Shown here piece after piece: positions 27,540-36,664 of a stretch of 64,000 nucleotides of DNA. How positions within the stretch are numbered: the stretch's first letter is position 1; every line of letters begins with the position of its first letter. Where the stretch lies: positions 496,001 through 560,000 of the forward strand of contig NZ_CP151076.1 in assembly GCF_038096165.1 (NCBI RefSeq), written 5' to 3'. The position numbers and the translations under genes are program-made. The notes below the pieces were generated by a model. The model was not told the origin of the DNA. It saw only the letters and a list, made by a program, of their open reading frames with translations, and searched no databases. Source of the DNA: Pseudomonas sp. G.S.17. GTDB lineage: Bacteria; Pseudomonadota; Gammaproteobacteria; Pseudomonadales; Pseudomonadaceae.

Positions 27540-29399
27540 ATGCTTTCTGGTTGGCTGCGCGCCTGTGCGCTAGTGGTAGTTGGGCTGGTCAGCGTTTCGG
27601 CGCTCGCTATTGAAAAACAACATACAGCCATCGTCGTCGGTGGCGGACTGGCGGGCCTGACGGCGGCCTACGAGCTGCAAGGCAAAGGCTGGCAAGTCAC
27701 GCTGCTGGAAGCCAAACCCAACCTGGGCGGCCGCTCCGGTCTGGCGACCAGCGAGTGGATCGGCAACAGCAAGGCTCAGCCAGTGCTGAACCAGTACCTG
27801 AACCAGTTCAAGCTCGCCAGCGTGCCCGCGCCTGAGTTTGTGCGCACGCCGAGTTATCTGATCGACGGTGTTTATTTCACCAAGGCCGAACTGGCCCTCA
27901 AGCAACCGGCCACCGCCGAAGCGATGAAGCGTTACGAGGAAACCCTCGATAACCTCGCGCGTTCGATCAGCGATCCGGAAAACCCGGCCGCCAACAGCAC
28001 GCTGTTTGCCCTGGACCAGATCAACGTGGCGAACTGGCTGGATCGTCTTTCCTTGCCGGCCACCGCGCGTCAGCTGATCAATCAGCAGATTCGTACCCGT
28101 TATGACGAGCCTTCGCGCCTGTCGCTGCTGTATTTCGCACAGCAATCACGGGTCAATCGCGACATTGAAGACCGTGACTTCCGCGCCGCTCGTCTGCCTG
28201 GCGGCAGCGCTGTGCTGGTCGAATCGTTCGTGAAGCAGATCAAGGCGATCAAAACCAACTCGCCGGTTTCCGCGATCATCCAGGAAAAGGATGGCGTGAC
28301 AGTCAAGGTTGGCGCAGTCGGTTACAGCGCTGACTACGTGGTGGTCGCCGTGCCATTGCGGGCGTTGAACAAGATCCAGATGACCCCGGCGCTGGACGCT
28401 CAGCACTTGGGCGCGATCAAGAGCACCAACTATGGCTGGCGCGACCAGATCATGCTCAAGTTCAAGACGCCAGTCTGGGACAGCAAGGCGCGTTTGTCGG
28501 GCGAGATCTACAGCAACACCGGCCTGGGCATGCTCTGGATCGAGCCTGCACTTAAAGGTGGCGCCAATGTGGTGATCAACCTGTCCGGCGATAACGCGCG
28601 GATCATGCAGTCGTTCGGCGACAAACAACTGGTGGACCAGGTACTGATTCGTCTGCACGCGTTCTACCCGCAGGCGCGTGGCGCTTACACCGGTTACGAA
28701 ATCCGTCGCTACAGCGTCGATCCTTCGACAGGCGGCGCTTACCTGGCATTCGGTCCGGGGCAGATCAGCAAGTACTGGCGCCTGTGGGAAAAGCCTGTTC
28801 AGCGTGTAGCTTTCGCTGGCGAGCACACCGACACAATGTTCCCGGGTACGCTGGAAGGTGCCTTGCGCACGGGTCAGCGTGCAGCCAGCCAGGTGCAGGA
28901 TCTGGCGGCTGGCAAGTCGTTCGAACCGGTCAAGGTCGTTCCGGCTGCGGCACCGACTGCTCCGAAAGCATCCGGCGGCAACTTCTTCAGCAACCTGTTT
29001 GGCGGTTCGTCTGACAAGGCTGAAGCGAAGAAACCAGAACCGGCCAAACCAGCCGACACCGCCAAGCCGCAAGAGAAGAAGGGCTTCTTCTCGCGTCTGT
29101 TCGGCGGTTCCGACGAGCCGGCTGCACAGCCTGTCGAGAAAGCGCCAGAGCCGGTACCGGCTCCAGTGGTAGCTCCGGTAGTTGCGCCAGTGGTTGAACC
29201 GGCCAAGCCTGAGCCTGCCAAGGTGGAACCGGCGAAAAAAGCGCCAGTGAAGAAGACGCCGGCCAAAGAGCCTGCGAAGAAAGCACCGGCCAAGCCTGTG
29301 ACGCACAAGGCTGCGGCCAAGACCGAGCCCGCCAAAAAGGCCCCGGTGAAAGCCAAGACCGAAGCAGCACCGGCGCCAGCGGCAGATCCGAAAAACTGA
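27540..29399 (+). CDS. Secreted FAD amine-oxidase-like protein with Lys/Pro/Ala-rich tail
   Basis: 619 residues. A signal peptide (about residues 1-24, cleaved near ALA-IEK) is followed by a Rossmann FAD site VVGGGLAGLTAAYELQGKGW and a C-terminal FAD motif FAGEHTDTMFPGTLEGALRTG, so residues 25-460 form a flavin amine oxidase/protoporphyrinogen-oxidase-like fold. From about 480 there are two copies of a FFS(N/R)LFGGS-type motif and then a low-complexity tail of PAKKAPVK-like repeats ending PKN. The basic tail could bind cell wall, DNA or polyanions. Substrate unknown. A perfect terminator follows. Confidence 0.8.
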   Translation: MLSGWLRACALVVVGLVSVSALAIEKQHTAIVVGGGLAGLTAAYELQGKGWQVTLLEAKPNLGGRSGLATSEWIGNSKAQPVLNQYLNQFKLASVPAPEFVRTPSYLIDGVYFTKAELALKQPATAEAMKRYEETLDNLARSISDPENPAANSTLFALDQINVANWLDRLSLPATARQLINQQIRTRYDEPSRLSLLYFAQQSRVNRDIEDRDFRAARLPGGSAVLVESFVKQIKAIKTNSPVSAIIQEKDGVTVKVGAVGYSADYVVVAVPLRALNKIQMTPALDAQHLGAIKSTNYGWRDQIMLKFKTPVWDSKARLSGEIYSNTGLGMLWIEPALKGGANVVINLSGDNARIMQSFGDKQLVDQVLIRLHAFYPQARGAYTGYEIRRYSVDPSTGGAYLAFGPGQISKYWRLWEKPVQRVAFAGEHTDTMFPGTLEGALRTGQRAASQVQDLAAGKSFEPVKVVPAAAPTAPKASGGNFFSNLFGGSSDKAEAKKPEPAKPADTAKPQEKKGFFSRLFGGSDEPAAQPVEKAPEPVPAPVVAPVVAPVVEPAKPEPAKVEPAKKAPVKKTPAKEPAKKAPAKPVTHKAAAKTEPAKKAPVKAKTEAAPAPAADPKN

Positions 29400-29420
29400 T
29401 CCTGCTGGGGCAACAATGAA

Positions 29421-29454
29421 AAAGGGCGCGGTTTTTATACCGCGCCCTTTTTTT
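29421..29454 (+). terminator. Rho-independent terminator after the FAD oxidase gene
   Basis: A 12-bp stem AAAGGGCGCGGT (29421-29432) with ACCGCGCCCTTT (29439-29450), loop of six bases, then a T-run. The A/T ends make it usable in both directions. Confidence 0.9.
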
Positions 29455-29530
29455 GTCTGTTTTTTGCGTGGAACTGGCGTTAGCCGGAAGACGGCGAGTA
29501 CATCTGCCATATTTGCTTCGTCCGCAACGA

Positions 29531-29558
29531 AGCCCTCCCGGCTAAAGCCGCTCCTACG
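29531..29558. repeat. REP (CCGGCTAAAGCCG type) hit by the MITE
   Basis: CCCTCCCGGCTAAAGCCGCT followed by CCTACG ends exactly where the 29559-29708 MITE begins. A degenerate upstream partner (GGCGTTAGCCGGAAG, about 29473-29490) may make it a pair. Confidence 0.7.
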
Positions 29559-29708
29559 CAGACTGTGTGAAAACGTCACGAGCGAAGGCAAGACAAGGCA
29601 AGACAAGGCAAAAACAGGCGGAAAAGCGGAGTCTAGGTGTTCTAAATGAGCATTTTCCGCCTGTTTTTAACGCAGTATTGTCGAGCGCAGTAGTTTTCAC
29701 ACAGTCTG
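29559..29708. mobile_element. MITE, copy 1 (150 bp, 16-bp perfect terminal inverted repeats)
   Basis: The ends CAGACTGTGTGAAAAC (29559-29574) and GTTTTCACACAGTCTG (29693-29708) are perfect inverted repeats. The 4-bp sequence TACG flanks both sides (29555-29558 and 29709-29712), a likely target duplication. Internally AAAAACAGGCGGAAAA and TTTTCCGCCTGTTTTT are also inverted, so the whole element can fold as a long hairpin. It encodes no transposase and must be mobilised in trans. A second copy in the opposite orientation is at 40993-41132. Confidence 0.85.
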
Positions 29709-29727
29709 TACGGCTTGAATTGCAGCA

Positions 29728-29961
29728 TCATTTGGCTTCGGTGGTGATAAAGCTTTTATGCCCTTCAGTGCGCCGCGCTTCTTTCAACATCCACTGTGGC
29801 TCGCCTCGGCATTTGTATTTCACGCCCTTGCGACGCGCCATGGCGCTGACTGTTTCCATACATTCTTCTTTCGACGCATAAGCCTCGCCAGGCCTACGTT
29901 CATCCACACAACCTTCCATTCCACTGCACATTGTCATAACGACAAAATAAACAGTCATCAT
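29728..29961 (-). CDS. Small cysteine-containing hypothetical protein
   Basis: A 77-residue protein (64% of it charged or polar after a short hydrophobic start MMTVYFVVMTMCSGMEGC). Four cysteines occur as MC, GC, EC and KC, and the C-terminal half is basic (ARRKGVKYKCRGEPQWMLKE). It could be a short exported or membrane-tethered protein with two disulfides; I do not recognise a family. ATG codons at 29961 and 29958 are both possible; GGAG lies 10-13 bases upstream. Confidence 0.55.
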   Translation of the reverse strand: MMTVYFVVMTMCSGMEGCVDERRPGEAYASKEECMETVSAMARRKGVKYKCRGEPQWMLKEARRTEGHKSFITTEAK

Positions 29962-30562
29962 CGCGGTGTTGCTCCATTGATCGCTGCGATCTAAACGTCC
30001 TGCGCCGGTCCTCGTTAACTGTCTGAGGCACTGATAGCAGTGATTGATTTGGCACGTGAAGGGCGGTGACAGGCGCTCCCTTTGCAGTCCTGGGAAGAAT
30101 GCTGAGGCTTATCAAGTGGCCGAACAATGGCCCAAGGCTTCCATCCGTCGGAATAACGTCACTATTATTGCTTTTGCTGGAGGGCGTCATTTTGGCGTTA
30201 CAGGTTTACGCCATAAAATTGACTTTTCTCTGTGTTGATTAGAGTTACAGCTTGATTGGCGTGCTGGTCCCTGGCTTGAACAACCCGGGAAAAACTGGCC
30301 CGCGCTGCCGCTCATCTGGGCCGATTGGCCGATGGTCATGACGTGGTTTTGTTGGATGGGATTTATCAGGATGCTGCGGCCCTGTAACAACGCTGAAGCG
30401 GTTTTAGCGGTGTGAAGGTGGTAGGTCGAGTCAGGGAAGCCCTGGAAACGAAAATGCGAATCAGGTAACAATCGTATTTCTCGATATTTCCGAGCGAAAT
30501 TTTGCGCTTTCATTCGATAGATAAAAAGTTAGTCTGGTATCACTTCCTACAAGGTAATGGCA
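29962..30562. other. 600-bp gap without a supported gene
   Basis: No convincing coding sequence. One short plus-strand frame near 30283-30372 reads ARAAAHLGRLADGHDVVLLD followed by GIYQDAAAL and a stop, which looks protein-like and could be the end of a decayed gene. A GGCGT/ACGCC hairpin lies near 30192-30211. The promoter for cytochrome b561 should be near the right end. Confidence 0.4.
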
Positions 30563-31111
30563 ATGCAGCTACGCAACTCTTCCTCTCGCTACGGTCTGGT
30601 CAGCATGGCGCTGCACTGGGGTGTAGCTGTCGCAGTGTTTGGTCTGTTTGCGCTTGGGCTCTGGATGGTCGGCCTCGATTATTACGACGGCTGGCGCAAG
30701 GCCGGTCCTGATCTGCACAAGAGTATTGGCATCACGTTGTTCGCTGTCATGTTGATCCGCATCGTGTGGCGCTTGCTCAGCCCACCACCGCCTGCCCTGG
30801 CCAGTTATGGCAAGTGGACGCGGATCGGCGCGACATTCGGTCATTTGTTTCTGTACGTCGGTCTGTTTGCCGTGATGTTCGCCGGTTACCTCATTTCCAC
30901 CGCCGACGGCGTGGGGATTCCGGTGTTTGGCTTGTTCGAGATCCCTGCTTTGATCAGCAGCCTTCCCGATCAGGCGGACAACGCGGGCACGGTTCATTTG
31001 TATCTGGCCTGGGTGCTCGTGATCTTCGCGGGGCTTCATGGTCTTGCTGCGTTGAAACACCACTTTATTGATCGCGATGTGACCATCAAACGTATGTTGG
31101 GCCGCACTTAA
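30563..31111 (+). CDS. Cytochrome b561 family protein
   Basis: A 182-residue membrane protein with four helices and the haem-ligand histidines expected of bacterial CybB-type b561 ([68 protein letters not shown]). It moves electrons between quinol and an acceptor in the membrane. AAGG at 30551-30554 fits the ATG at 30563 better than 30557. It sits 26 bp before yceI; this b561-YceI pairing is common and suggests a shared job with isoprenoid quinones. Confidence 0.9.
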   Translation: MQLRNSSSRYGLVSMALHWGVAVAVFGLFALGLWMVGLDYYDGWRKAGPDLHKSIGITLFAVMLIRIVWRLLSPPPPALASYGKWTRIGATFGHLFLYVGLFAVMFAGYLISTADGVGIPVFGLFEIPALISSLPDQADNAGTVHLYLAWVLVIFAGLHGLAALKHHFIDRDVTIKRMLGRT

Positions 31112-31137
31112 TTGTTCAACCACAAAGGGAATACAGC

Positions 31138-31734
31138 ATGTTGAAGAAGACTCTCGCCGCTCTGGCTCTGGGTACCGCACTATTGTCCGCCGGACAGGCG
31201 ATGGCCGCTGATTACACAATCGACAAAGAGCAGCAACACGCTTTCATCAATTTCAAAATCAGCCACTTGGGCTACAGCTTCATCTACGGCACATTCAAGG
31301 ACTGGAGCGGTACGTTCAGCTTCGACGCTGCCAAGCCTGAAGACAGCAAAATCAGCATCGACCTGAAAACCGCCAGCGTTTTCACCAACCATGCTGAACG
31401 TGACAAGCACATCAGCAGCAAGGATTTCCTGGACGTAGCGACCTATCCGGACGCCAAGTTCGTGTCCACCAAAGTCGTGACTACCGGCAAAAATGCTGAC
31501 GGCAAAGTGACTGCTGATGTCACCGGCGACCTGACCTTCCACGGCGTAACCAAGCCGGTTGTGGTCAAGACCGTGTTCCTGGGCGAAGGCAAGGATCCAT
31601 GGGGCGGCTACCGCGCTGGCTTTGAAGGCACCACTTCGATCAAACGTTCCGATTTCGGCAAGATGATGGACCTGGGTCCACAATCTGACACGCTGGACCT
31701 GGACATCAGCTTCGAAGGCGTCAAAGCCAAGTAA
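31138..31734 (+). CDS. YceI family periplasmic protein
   Basis: 198 residues. A clear signal peptide ([20 protein letters not shown], cleavage after AMA) precedes a lipocalin-like YceI domain ([37 protein letters not shown]-terminal [15 protein letters not shown]). YceI proteins bind long isoprenoids such as polyprenyl pyrophosphate or quinone. Co-transcribed with the upstream b561 gene and followed by a terminator. Confidence 0.93.
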   Translation: MLKKTLAALALGTALLSAGQAMAADYTIDKEQQHAFINFKISHLGYSFIYGTFKDWSGTFSFDAAKPEDSKISIDLKTASVFTNHAERDKHISSKDFLDVATYPDAKFVSTKVVTTGKNADGKVTADVTGDLTFHGVTKPVVVKTVFLGEGKDPWGGYRAGFEGTTSIKRSDFGKMMDLGPQSDTLDLDISFEGVKAK

Positions 31735-31754
31735 TTACTGGCTGCTTGAAAAAT

Positions 31755-31779
31755 CGCCGACCTCTGGGTCGGCGTTTTT
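31755..31779 (+). terminator. Rho-independent terminator after yceI
   Basis: Arms CGCCGACC (31755-31762) and GGTCGGCG (31767-31774) with a TCTG loop and TTTTT. It separates yceI from the convergent end of the APE cluster. Confidence 0.85.
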
Positions 31780-31827
31780 GTATGTGGTGCGCCAGGCATG
31801 GCGCGTTGCGAAATCGCATTTCACGGA

Positions 31828-33054
31828 TCACCGCCACCGCTTGAAGATCAACGAGGTATTCACCCCGCCAAACGCGAAGTTGTTGTTCATCACGTATTCA
31901 TGGCTCATGACCCGAGGTTCGCCGCGCAGGTAGTCGAGTTCGCCGCATTGGGGGTCGATCTGGTCGAGGTTCATGGTGTGGATGTAGCGGTCGCGGTTGA
32001 GCATTTCGATGCAGAACCAGGACTCCAGCGCACCGCATGCGCCGAGGGTGTGGCCGAGGAAGCTTTTCTGCGAACTGATCGGCATGCGTGGGCCGAACAG
32101 GCTGCTGGTGGCCAGGGTTTCGGCGATGTCGCCTTGTTCGGTCGCGGTGCCGTGGCCGTTGACGTAGCCGATGGCTTCGGGCGGCAGGTTGGCGTCTTCC
32201 AGCGCCAGCTCCATGGCGCGGCGCATGGTGCTTTGCTCCGGTCGGGTGCTGTGGGCGCCGTCGGCGTTGCTGCCGAAACCGACCAGCTCGGCGTGGATAT
32301 ACGCACCCCGCGCCAACGCATGTTCCAGTTCTTCGAGGACCAGCATGCCGCCGCCTTCGCCGATCACCAGGCCGTCACGGCCTGCGTCATAAGGGCGCGG
32401 GCTGGTCTGTGGCGCGTCGTTTTTCAGGCTGGTGGCGTACAGCGCGTCGAAGACCATGGCTTCGGTCGGGCACAGTTCTTCCGCACCGCCCGCCAGCATC
32501 AACGGCAAACGGCCGAACTTGATCGATTCATAGGCGTAACCGATGCCCTGGCTGCCGCTGGTGCACGCGCTGGAAGTGGGAATCAAGCGCCCGGTCAGGC
32601 CGAAGAAGATGCTGATATTCGCCGCCGTGGTGTGCGGCATCATGCGTACGTAGGAATTGGCGTTCAAACCTTCCGCGACCGAGTTGAGCAGCATATTGCC
32701 GAACGCCTTGATCTCGTCGGTGCTGCCGGTGGACGAACCGCACGCAGTGCCCATGCGTCCGTCACGGATGATCGGGTCGTTCAACAGCCCCGCGCCGATC
32801 AACGCCTGTTCCGCCGCGCCCACGGCGAGTCGCGAAACCCGGCCCATGCTGCGCAGTTGCTTGCGGGTCCAGTGCGATGGCACCACGAAGTCATCGATGG
32901 GTCCGGCGAGGCGAGTGTTGAGTTCGGTGAAACGGTCCCATTCGTTCATGCGCCGAATGCCGCTGCGATTGGCGTTGAAGTTGGCTTCGATGCTGGCCCA
33001 GTCGCTGCCCAGTGAGGTGATGCCGGCCATGCCGGTGACGACGACGCGTTTCAT
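31828..33054 (-). CDS. apeR: APE beta-ketoacyl-ACP synthase (ApeR-like, FabF family)
   Basis: A 408-residue ketosynthase with an intact triad: C164 (SSACTSGSQG), H301 (GHGTATEQGD) and H335 (SFLGHTLGAC). Together with ApeO it is one of two complete condensing enzymes of the aryl-polyene pathway, probably extending the polyene by decarboxylative Claisen condensation with malonyl-ACP. Last gene of the long minus-strand operon; its ATG overlaps the ketoreductase stop (TGATG). Symbol is by family and position. Confidence 0.88.
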   Translation of the reverse strand: MKRVVVTGMAGITSLGSDWASIEANFNANRSGIRRMNEWDRFTELNTRLAGPIDDFVVPSHWTRKQLRSMGRVSRLAVGAAEQALIGAGLLNDPIIRDGRMGTACGSSTGSTDEIKAFGNMLLNSVAEGLNANSYVRMMPHTTAANISIFFGLTGRLIPTSSACTSGSQGIGYAYESIKFGRLPLMLAGGAEELCPTEAMVFDALYATSLKNDAPQTSPRPYDAGRDGLVIGEGGGMLVLEELEHALARGAYIHAELVGFGSNADGAHSTRPEQSTMRRAMELALEDANLPPEAIGYVNGHGTATEQGDIAETLATSSLFGPRMPISSQKSFLGHTLGACGALESWFCIEMLNRDRYIHTMNLDQIDPQCGELDYLRGEPRVMSHEYVMNNNFAFGGVNTSLIFKRWR

Positions 33055-33782
33055 CAGCACAGGCCTCCATTGACGGCCAATACCTGGCGAGTGATGTACG
33101 ACGCTTCGGCCGACATCAGGAAATTCACGGCACCCGCGACTTCTTCAGGGGTGCCCATACGCTGGGCCGGGATCATTTTCATCAGTTCATCCACCGGCAC
33201 GTTTTCGTCGAGCATGGCGGTGTCGATCAAACCCGGCGCGACGCAATTGACGGTGATCTTGCGCTTGCCCAGTTCGATGGCCAGCGCTTTGGCGGCGCCG
33301 ATGATACCGGCCTTGGACGCGCTGTAATTGACCTGCCCGCGATTGCCGATCAGCCCGGAAACCGAGGTAATGCACACAATACGCCCGGCCGCGCGACGGC
33401 GGATCATCGGCATCATCACCGGGTGCAGGACGTTATAGAAACCATCGAGATTGGTGCGCAACACTTCGTCCCAATCGTCATCGGTCAGCGCCGGGAATGC
33501 GCCGTCGCGGGTCAGGCCGGCGTTGAGCACCACGCCGTAATACGCGCCGTGGGTTTCCACGTCGGCTTCGAGAATGGCTTTGCAGCTGGCGCGGTCGGAC
33601 ACATCGAATTGCAGGATGCGCGCCTGACGCCCCAGCGCGAGGATTTCGGCCTGCACGGCTTCGGCGTCGCTGCGCCCGTTGCGGCAATGCAGGATCAGGT
33701 CGAAACCCGCCTGGGCCAGACGCACGGCGATGGCGCGGCCGATGCCACGGCTGGAGCCGGTGACCAGTATCGAGTCAGTCAT
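33054..33782 (-). CDS. apeQ: APE 3-ketoacyl-ACP reductase (ApeQ, FabG-like)
   Basis: A 242-residue SDR: NADPH site TGSSRGIG at residues 8-15, NAG at 88-90, and the catalytic YSASK with Y153 and K157. It reduces the beta-keto group in each elongation round. The start at 33782 overlaps the end of the dehydratase gene (ATGA); a longer frame upstream is a shadow. Confidence 0.92.
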   Translation of the reverse strand: MTDSILVTGSSRGIGRAIAVRLAQAGFDLILHCRNGRSDAEAVQAEILALGRQARILQFDVSDRASCKAILEADVETHGAYYGVVLNAGLTRDGAFPALTDDDWDEVLRTNLDGFYNVLHPVMMPMIRRRAAGRIVCITSVSGLIGNRGQVNYSASKAGIIGAAKALAIELGKRKITVNCVAPGLIDTAMLDENVPVDELMKMIPAQRMGTPEEVAGAVNFLMSAEASYITRQVLAVNGGLC

Positions 33783-34234
33783 GTTGCGGTTCCTTCGGCC
33801 AGGTACTTCGTAGGTTGCGGCGGGCAATACACGTTCAGGCGGGCGAACGCTTCGATGTCGGGGCCGGTCAGGCGGCATTCGAAAATGCCCATGCCGCTTT
33901 CGTCCTGCAATGAACGCAGAGCGTGGATGGTCAGTTCGCTACCTGCGGGAAAACAGTCAACGTTGCATTCGAACTTGCGGCTGCCGAGCAGAAAACCGAG
34001 TTCGACGTTTTCGCCTCGGGTCCGTGCGCGATAGCCCGCGTAGGCCGCGACACTTTGCGCCATCAGTTCGATGCCGACCCATGCCGGGATGCTGCCGTCT
34101 TCGCGGTTGAACAGGCCGCCGGGCCGCACGGTCAGGCGCGTTTGAATCTGTTCCTCATCAAAGCTGAGGATTTCATCGATAAGAATCATGTCGCCAGCAT
34201 GGGGGATCAGCTCGGCGAGGGGCCATTGCTTCAA
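33779..34234 (-). CDS. apeP: APE 3-hydroxyacyl-ACP dehydratase (ApeP, hotdog)
   Basis: A 151-residue FabA/FabZ-like protein (LIPHAGDMILIDEI with the catalytic-type His at residue 12, WVGIELMAQSVAAYAGY). It would dehydrate the hydroxyacyl intermediate to the trans double bond. In studied APE systems ApeP works with ApeI; here the ApeI part is the C-terminus of the AMP-ligase (45214-46908). Overlaps both neighbours by 4 bp. Confidence 0.88.
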   Translation of the reverse strand: MKQWPLAELIPHAGDMILIDEILSFDEEQIQTRLTVRPGGLFNREDGSIPAWVGIELMAQSVAAYAGYRARTRGENVELGFLLGSRKFECNVDCFPAGSELTIHALRSLQDESGMGIFECRLTGPDIEAFARLNVYCPPQPTKYLAEGTAT

Positions 34235-35427
34235 GGGGCATCTCCGATAATCAGGCTGATGTTGTTGCCGCCGAACGCAAACGAATTGCTCATCAGGCAG
34301 CGCCGGTCAGTGTGCGCCAGGCGTTCACCGGGTGCGGTCCAGCGCAGCGCGGGCAATTGCGGATCGGCCTGGCCATCCCATAATTGCGGCGGTACTGCAC
34401 GCTCAGTGTTCTCGGGCGCCAGACTCAACCAGCAGAACGCTGCTTCCAGTGCACCCGCTGCGCCCAGCGTATGACCGGTGAGCGGTTTGGTCGAGGAGCA
34501 CGGCACGCCGTCGGGGAAGATCGCGTGGACGGCAAGGCTTTCCATGGCGTCATTGAGTGGCGTCGCGGTGCCGTGCAAATTCAGATAATCAATGTCCTGT
34601 GCCTTGAGCCCGGCGTTATCCAGCGCTTGCTGCATGGCCTGGCGCGCGCCACGCCCGGTGGGTTCCGGTGCGGAAATATGATGCGCGTCGCAACTGGCAC
34701 CCGCGCCGAGCAAGGCGATGGCATGTTCGCCGTTGCTTTCGCGGGTCATGAGAAACAACACAGCGGCTTCGCCAATGTTGATCCCGTCACGATTGCGCGA
34801 GAACGGATTGCAGCGCTGGGTCGACATCGCTTCCAGCGCCGAAAAGCCGTTCAAGGTCAGTTTGCACAAGCTGTCCACGCCGCCACACAACACCGCGTCG
34901 CACAGGCCTTGATCCAGCGCGCGGCGGGCACTGAGCAGGGCGCGGGCGCTGGAGGTGCAGGCGGTGGAAATCACATAAGCCGGGCCGCTCAGCTGCAGCC
35001 AGTCGGCCAGAAAGTTGGCCGGGGCGCTGAGTTCCTGTTGCTGATAATCGTATGATTCGGGGAATTGCCGGTTGCTCAGCCAGACAGCGATGCTGTCGCT
35101 GGCTTCGTCGATGCCCGACGTGCTGGTGCCGAGAATCACGCCGATACGTTCCGGGCCGTGGCGCTCAATTGCCTGGCGAATCTCGCCTTCGATTTGCAGC
35201 GCTGCGGCCAGTAACAACTGATTGTTGCGACTGCCATGAGCGGCCAGATGCCCGGGAATCAGCGGCAACTCGGTTTTGACCGCACCCACCGGCAACACGC
35301 GCTCGGGCACCCAGCCGCTTTCGTTGCGCATGCCGCTGCCGTCACCGGCAAACAGCCGACGGGCGACTTCTTCGCGGTCGTTGCCCAGGGCGCAAATCAG
35401 GCCCAGGGCGTTGAGGTAGGCAGTCAT
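34231..35427 (-). CDS. apeO: APE beta-ketoacyl-ACP synthase (ApeO-like)
   Basis: A 398-residue ketosynthase with C157 (STACTSSARA), H285 (NLHGTATPLND) and H319 (KPLTGHTLGAAG). ApeO pairs with the chain-length-factor-like ApeC (48758-49477) to build the conjugated chain. Both ends overlap neighbouring genes by 4 bp. Confidence 0.88.
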   Translation of the reverse strand: MTAYLNALGLICALGNDREEVARRLFAGDGSGMRNESGWVPERVLPVGAVKTELPLIPGHLAAHGSRNNQLLLAAALQIEGEIRQAIERHGPERIGVILGTSTSGIDEASDSIAVWLSNRQFPESYDYQQQELSAPANFLADWLQLSGPAYVISTACTSSARALLSARRALDQGLCDAVLCGGVDSLCKLTLNGFSALEAMSTQRCNPFSRNRDGINIGEAAVLFLMTRESNGEHAIALLGAGASCDAHHISAPEPTGRGARQAMQQALDNAGLKAQDIDYLNLHGTATPLNDAMESLAVHAIFPDGVPCSSTKPLTGHTLGAAGALEAAFCWLSLAPENTERAVPPQLWDGQADPQLPALRWTAPGERLAHTDRRCLMSNSFAFGGNNISLIIGDAP

Positions 35428-35933
35428 GGAGCGTTCTCGGTGTTCAACGGGCTGATATGAAAAATCAGCGTGTCTGCGTCTTTGGTGTCGGCATCAGCGT
35501 GCACGCCAAGGGTAAAGACGTCGGCGGTGCGGTACTCGATACCCCAGCGGTCGCCCAGGCTGCGTCTAAGCCCCTGACGTCGGGCGCTCGGGTACGCGTC
35601 GCGCAACTCGGTGTCGGGGGTCAGCGCAAACAGTAATGCGGCGAACAACTCCCGAGCTTCGGCGTTGGGCGGCAACAAGCCATCGGCCTGCCATTGACCG
35701 TTGATCAACAATTGCCGCGCCAGCGGAATGCCCAGCGGATCCATCAGCGACCAGCGCAACCCGGCCGATTCCTGCTGAATCACCAGCAACCAGTCCTGAC
35801 GTTGCTCGCCCTGCTGGCGCTGCACGTGCAATTGCATCGGCAGTTGCAGGCGCGGCATGGCGTCGGGCAGCGGTGCCTGGCTGGCGCACGCGCTCAGCAG
35901 CAGTACGCAGGCAATCAACAACGCGCGGATCAT
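35424..35933 (-). CDS. DUF3261 lipoprotein of the APE cluster
   Basis: A 169-residue lipoprotein. The signal peptide MIRALLIACVLLLSAC has a lipobox L-S-A-C with Cys at 16, followed by ASQ, so outer-membrane sorting is expected. The rest is the DUF3261 domain found in APE clusters, probably an outer-membrane partner of the LolA-like carrier. The start at 35933 overlaps the methyltransferase end; the frame upstream is a shadow. Confidence 0.85.
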   Translation of the reverse strand: MIRALLIACVLLLSACASQAPLPDAMPRLQLPMQLHVQRQQGEQRQDWLLVIQQESAGLRWSLMDPLGIPLARQLLINGQWQADGLLPPNAEARELFAALLFALTPDTELRDAYPSARRQGLRRSLGDRWGIEYRTADVFTLGVHADADTKDADTLIFHISPLNTENAP

Positions 35934-36664
35934 TGGGCGGCACCGTTCAAGGGTTTGCGGGCCACGACATTCACCAGGGTTTCTTCGCGCTGGCCCACCG
36001 GTGCTGGCTTGCGCAGCTTCAGGCGTTCGAGCAGGCCGAAATCCTTGGCGCGGCTCCACCACAAGTAAGGGTACGAAACGTTCTGCGCGCCGAACTCGAA
36101 GCCCTGCTCGCGCAACATCTGCAAATATTGCCCGGCACTTTTCTGCACGTGCATCGGATGGCGGAACAGCCAGCGAATCACCCAAGTGTCGATATAGGCT
36201 TCGGTGGACTCGGCAAACAGCAGATAACCGCCGGGTTTCAGCACACGATAGAACTCGGCGAGGGCTTGTTCCTGCTCTACCAGATGGTGAAACGTCTGGT
36301 GGCAGAACAACAGGTCAACGCTGGCGTCCGGCACGTTCAAAGCGGCGCAGTCGCTGCCGATCAGCTCGATATTGATGCCCAGTTGGCGGGCTTCGGCGCG
36401 GCTGGTGGTCAGGCTTTGCGGATCGGCGTCCACGCCCAGCAGGCGCGAGGGTGCGAACACTCGACACAAATGCTGGAACGACTTGCCCTGGCCGCAACCG
36501 GCATCCAGCAATACCGGCTGACTCGGCGGCGCGTTGTCGAACAGGCTGCGCAGATCGTCGATGGCCACCCGCAACACGCGGTGTTGCCAGGTGTAGCTGC
36601 GCAGAAACCACAGGCCGAAGCGGGTTTCCTCGACGTAGCTCTCACTCAGGAACGGACCGCTCAT
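35930..36664 (-). CDS. SAM-dependent methyltransferase of the APE cluster
   Basis: A 244-residue class I methyltransferase: motif I VLLDAGCGQGKSFQHL, an acidic motif LLGVDADPQS, and FHHLVEQEQALAEFYRVLKP. It likely methylates the aryl head group or its precursor. Overlaps the FAD oxidoreductase by 4 bp upstream and the DUF3261 gene by 4 bp downstream. Confidence 0.85.
   Translation of the reverse strand: MSGPFLSESYVEETRFGLWFLRSYTWQHRVLRVAIDDLRSLFDNAPPSQPVLLDAGCGQGKSFQHLCRVFAPSRLLGVDADPQSLTTSRAEARQLGINIELIGSDCAALNVPDASVDLLFCHQTFHHLVEQEQALAEFYRVLKPGGYLLFAESTEAYIDTWVIRWLFRHPMHVQKSAGQYLQMLREQGFEFGAQNVSYPYLWWSRAKDFGLLERLKLRKPAPVGQREETLVNVVARKPLNGAAQ

Noticed and set aside
25802..27613. 603-codon plus-strand frame opposite bioA
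   Set aside because: Shadow of bioA; His/Arg/Gly-rich with no family features, and it runs through REP DNA.
29567..29881. 104-codon plus-strand frame covering the MITE and beyond
   Set aside because: Its first part is the MITE translated and the rest is antisense to the small cysteine protein; no independent support.
30044..30238. 64-codon frame in the gap before cytochrome b561
   Set aside because: No family, no ribosome site, low coding appearance.
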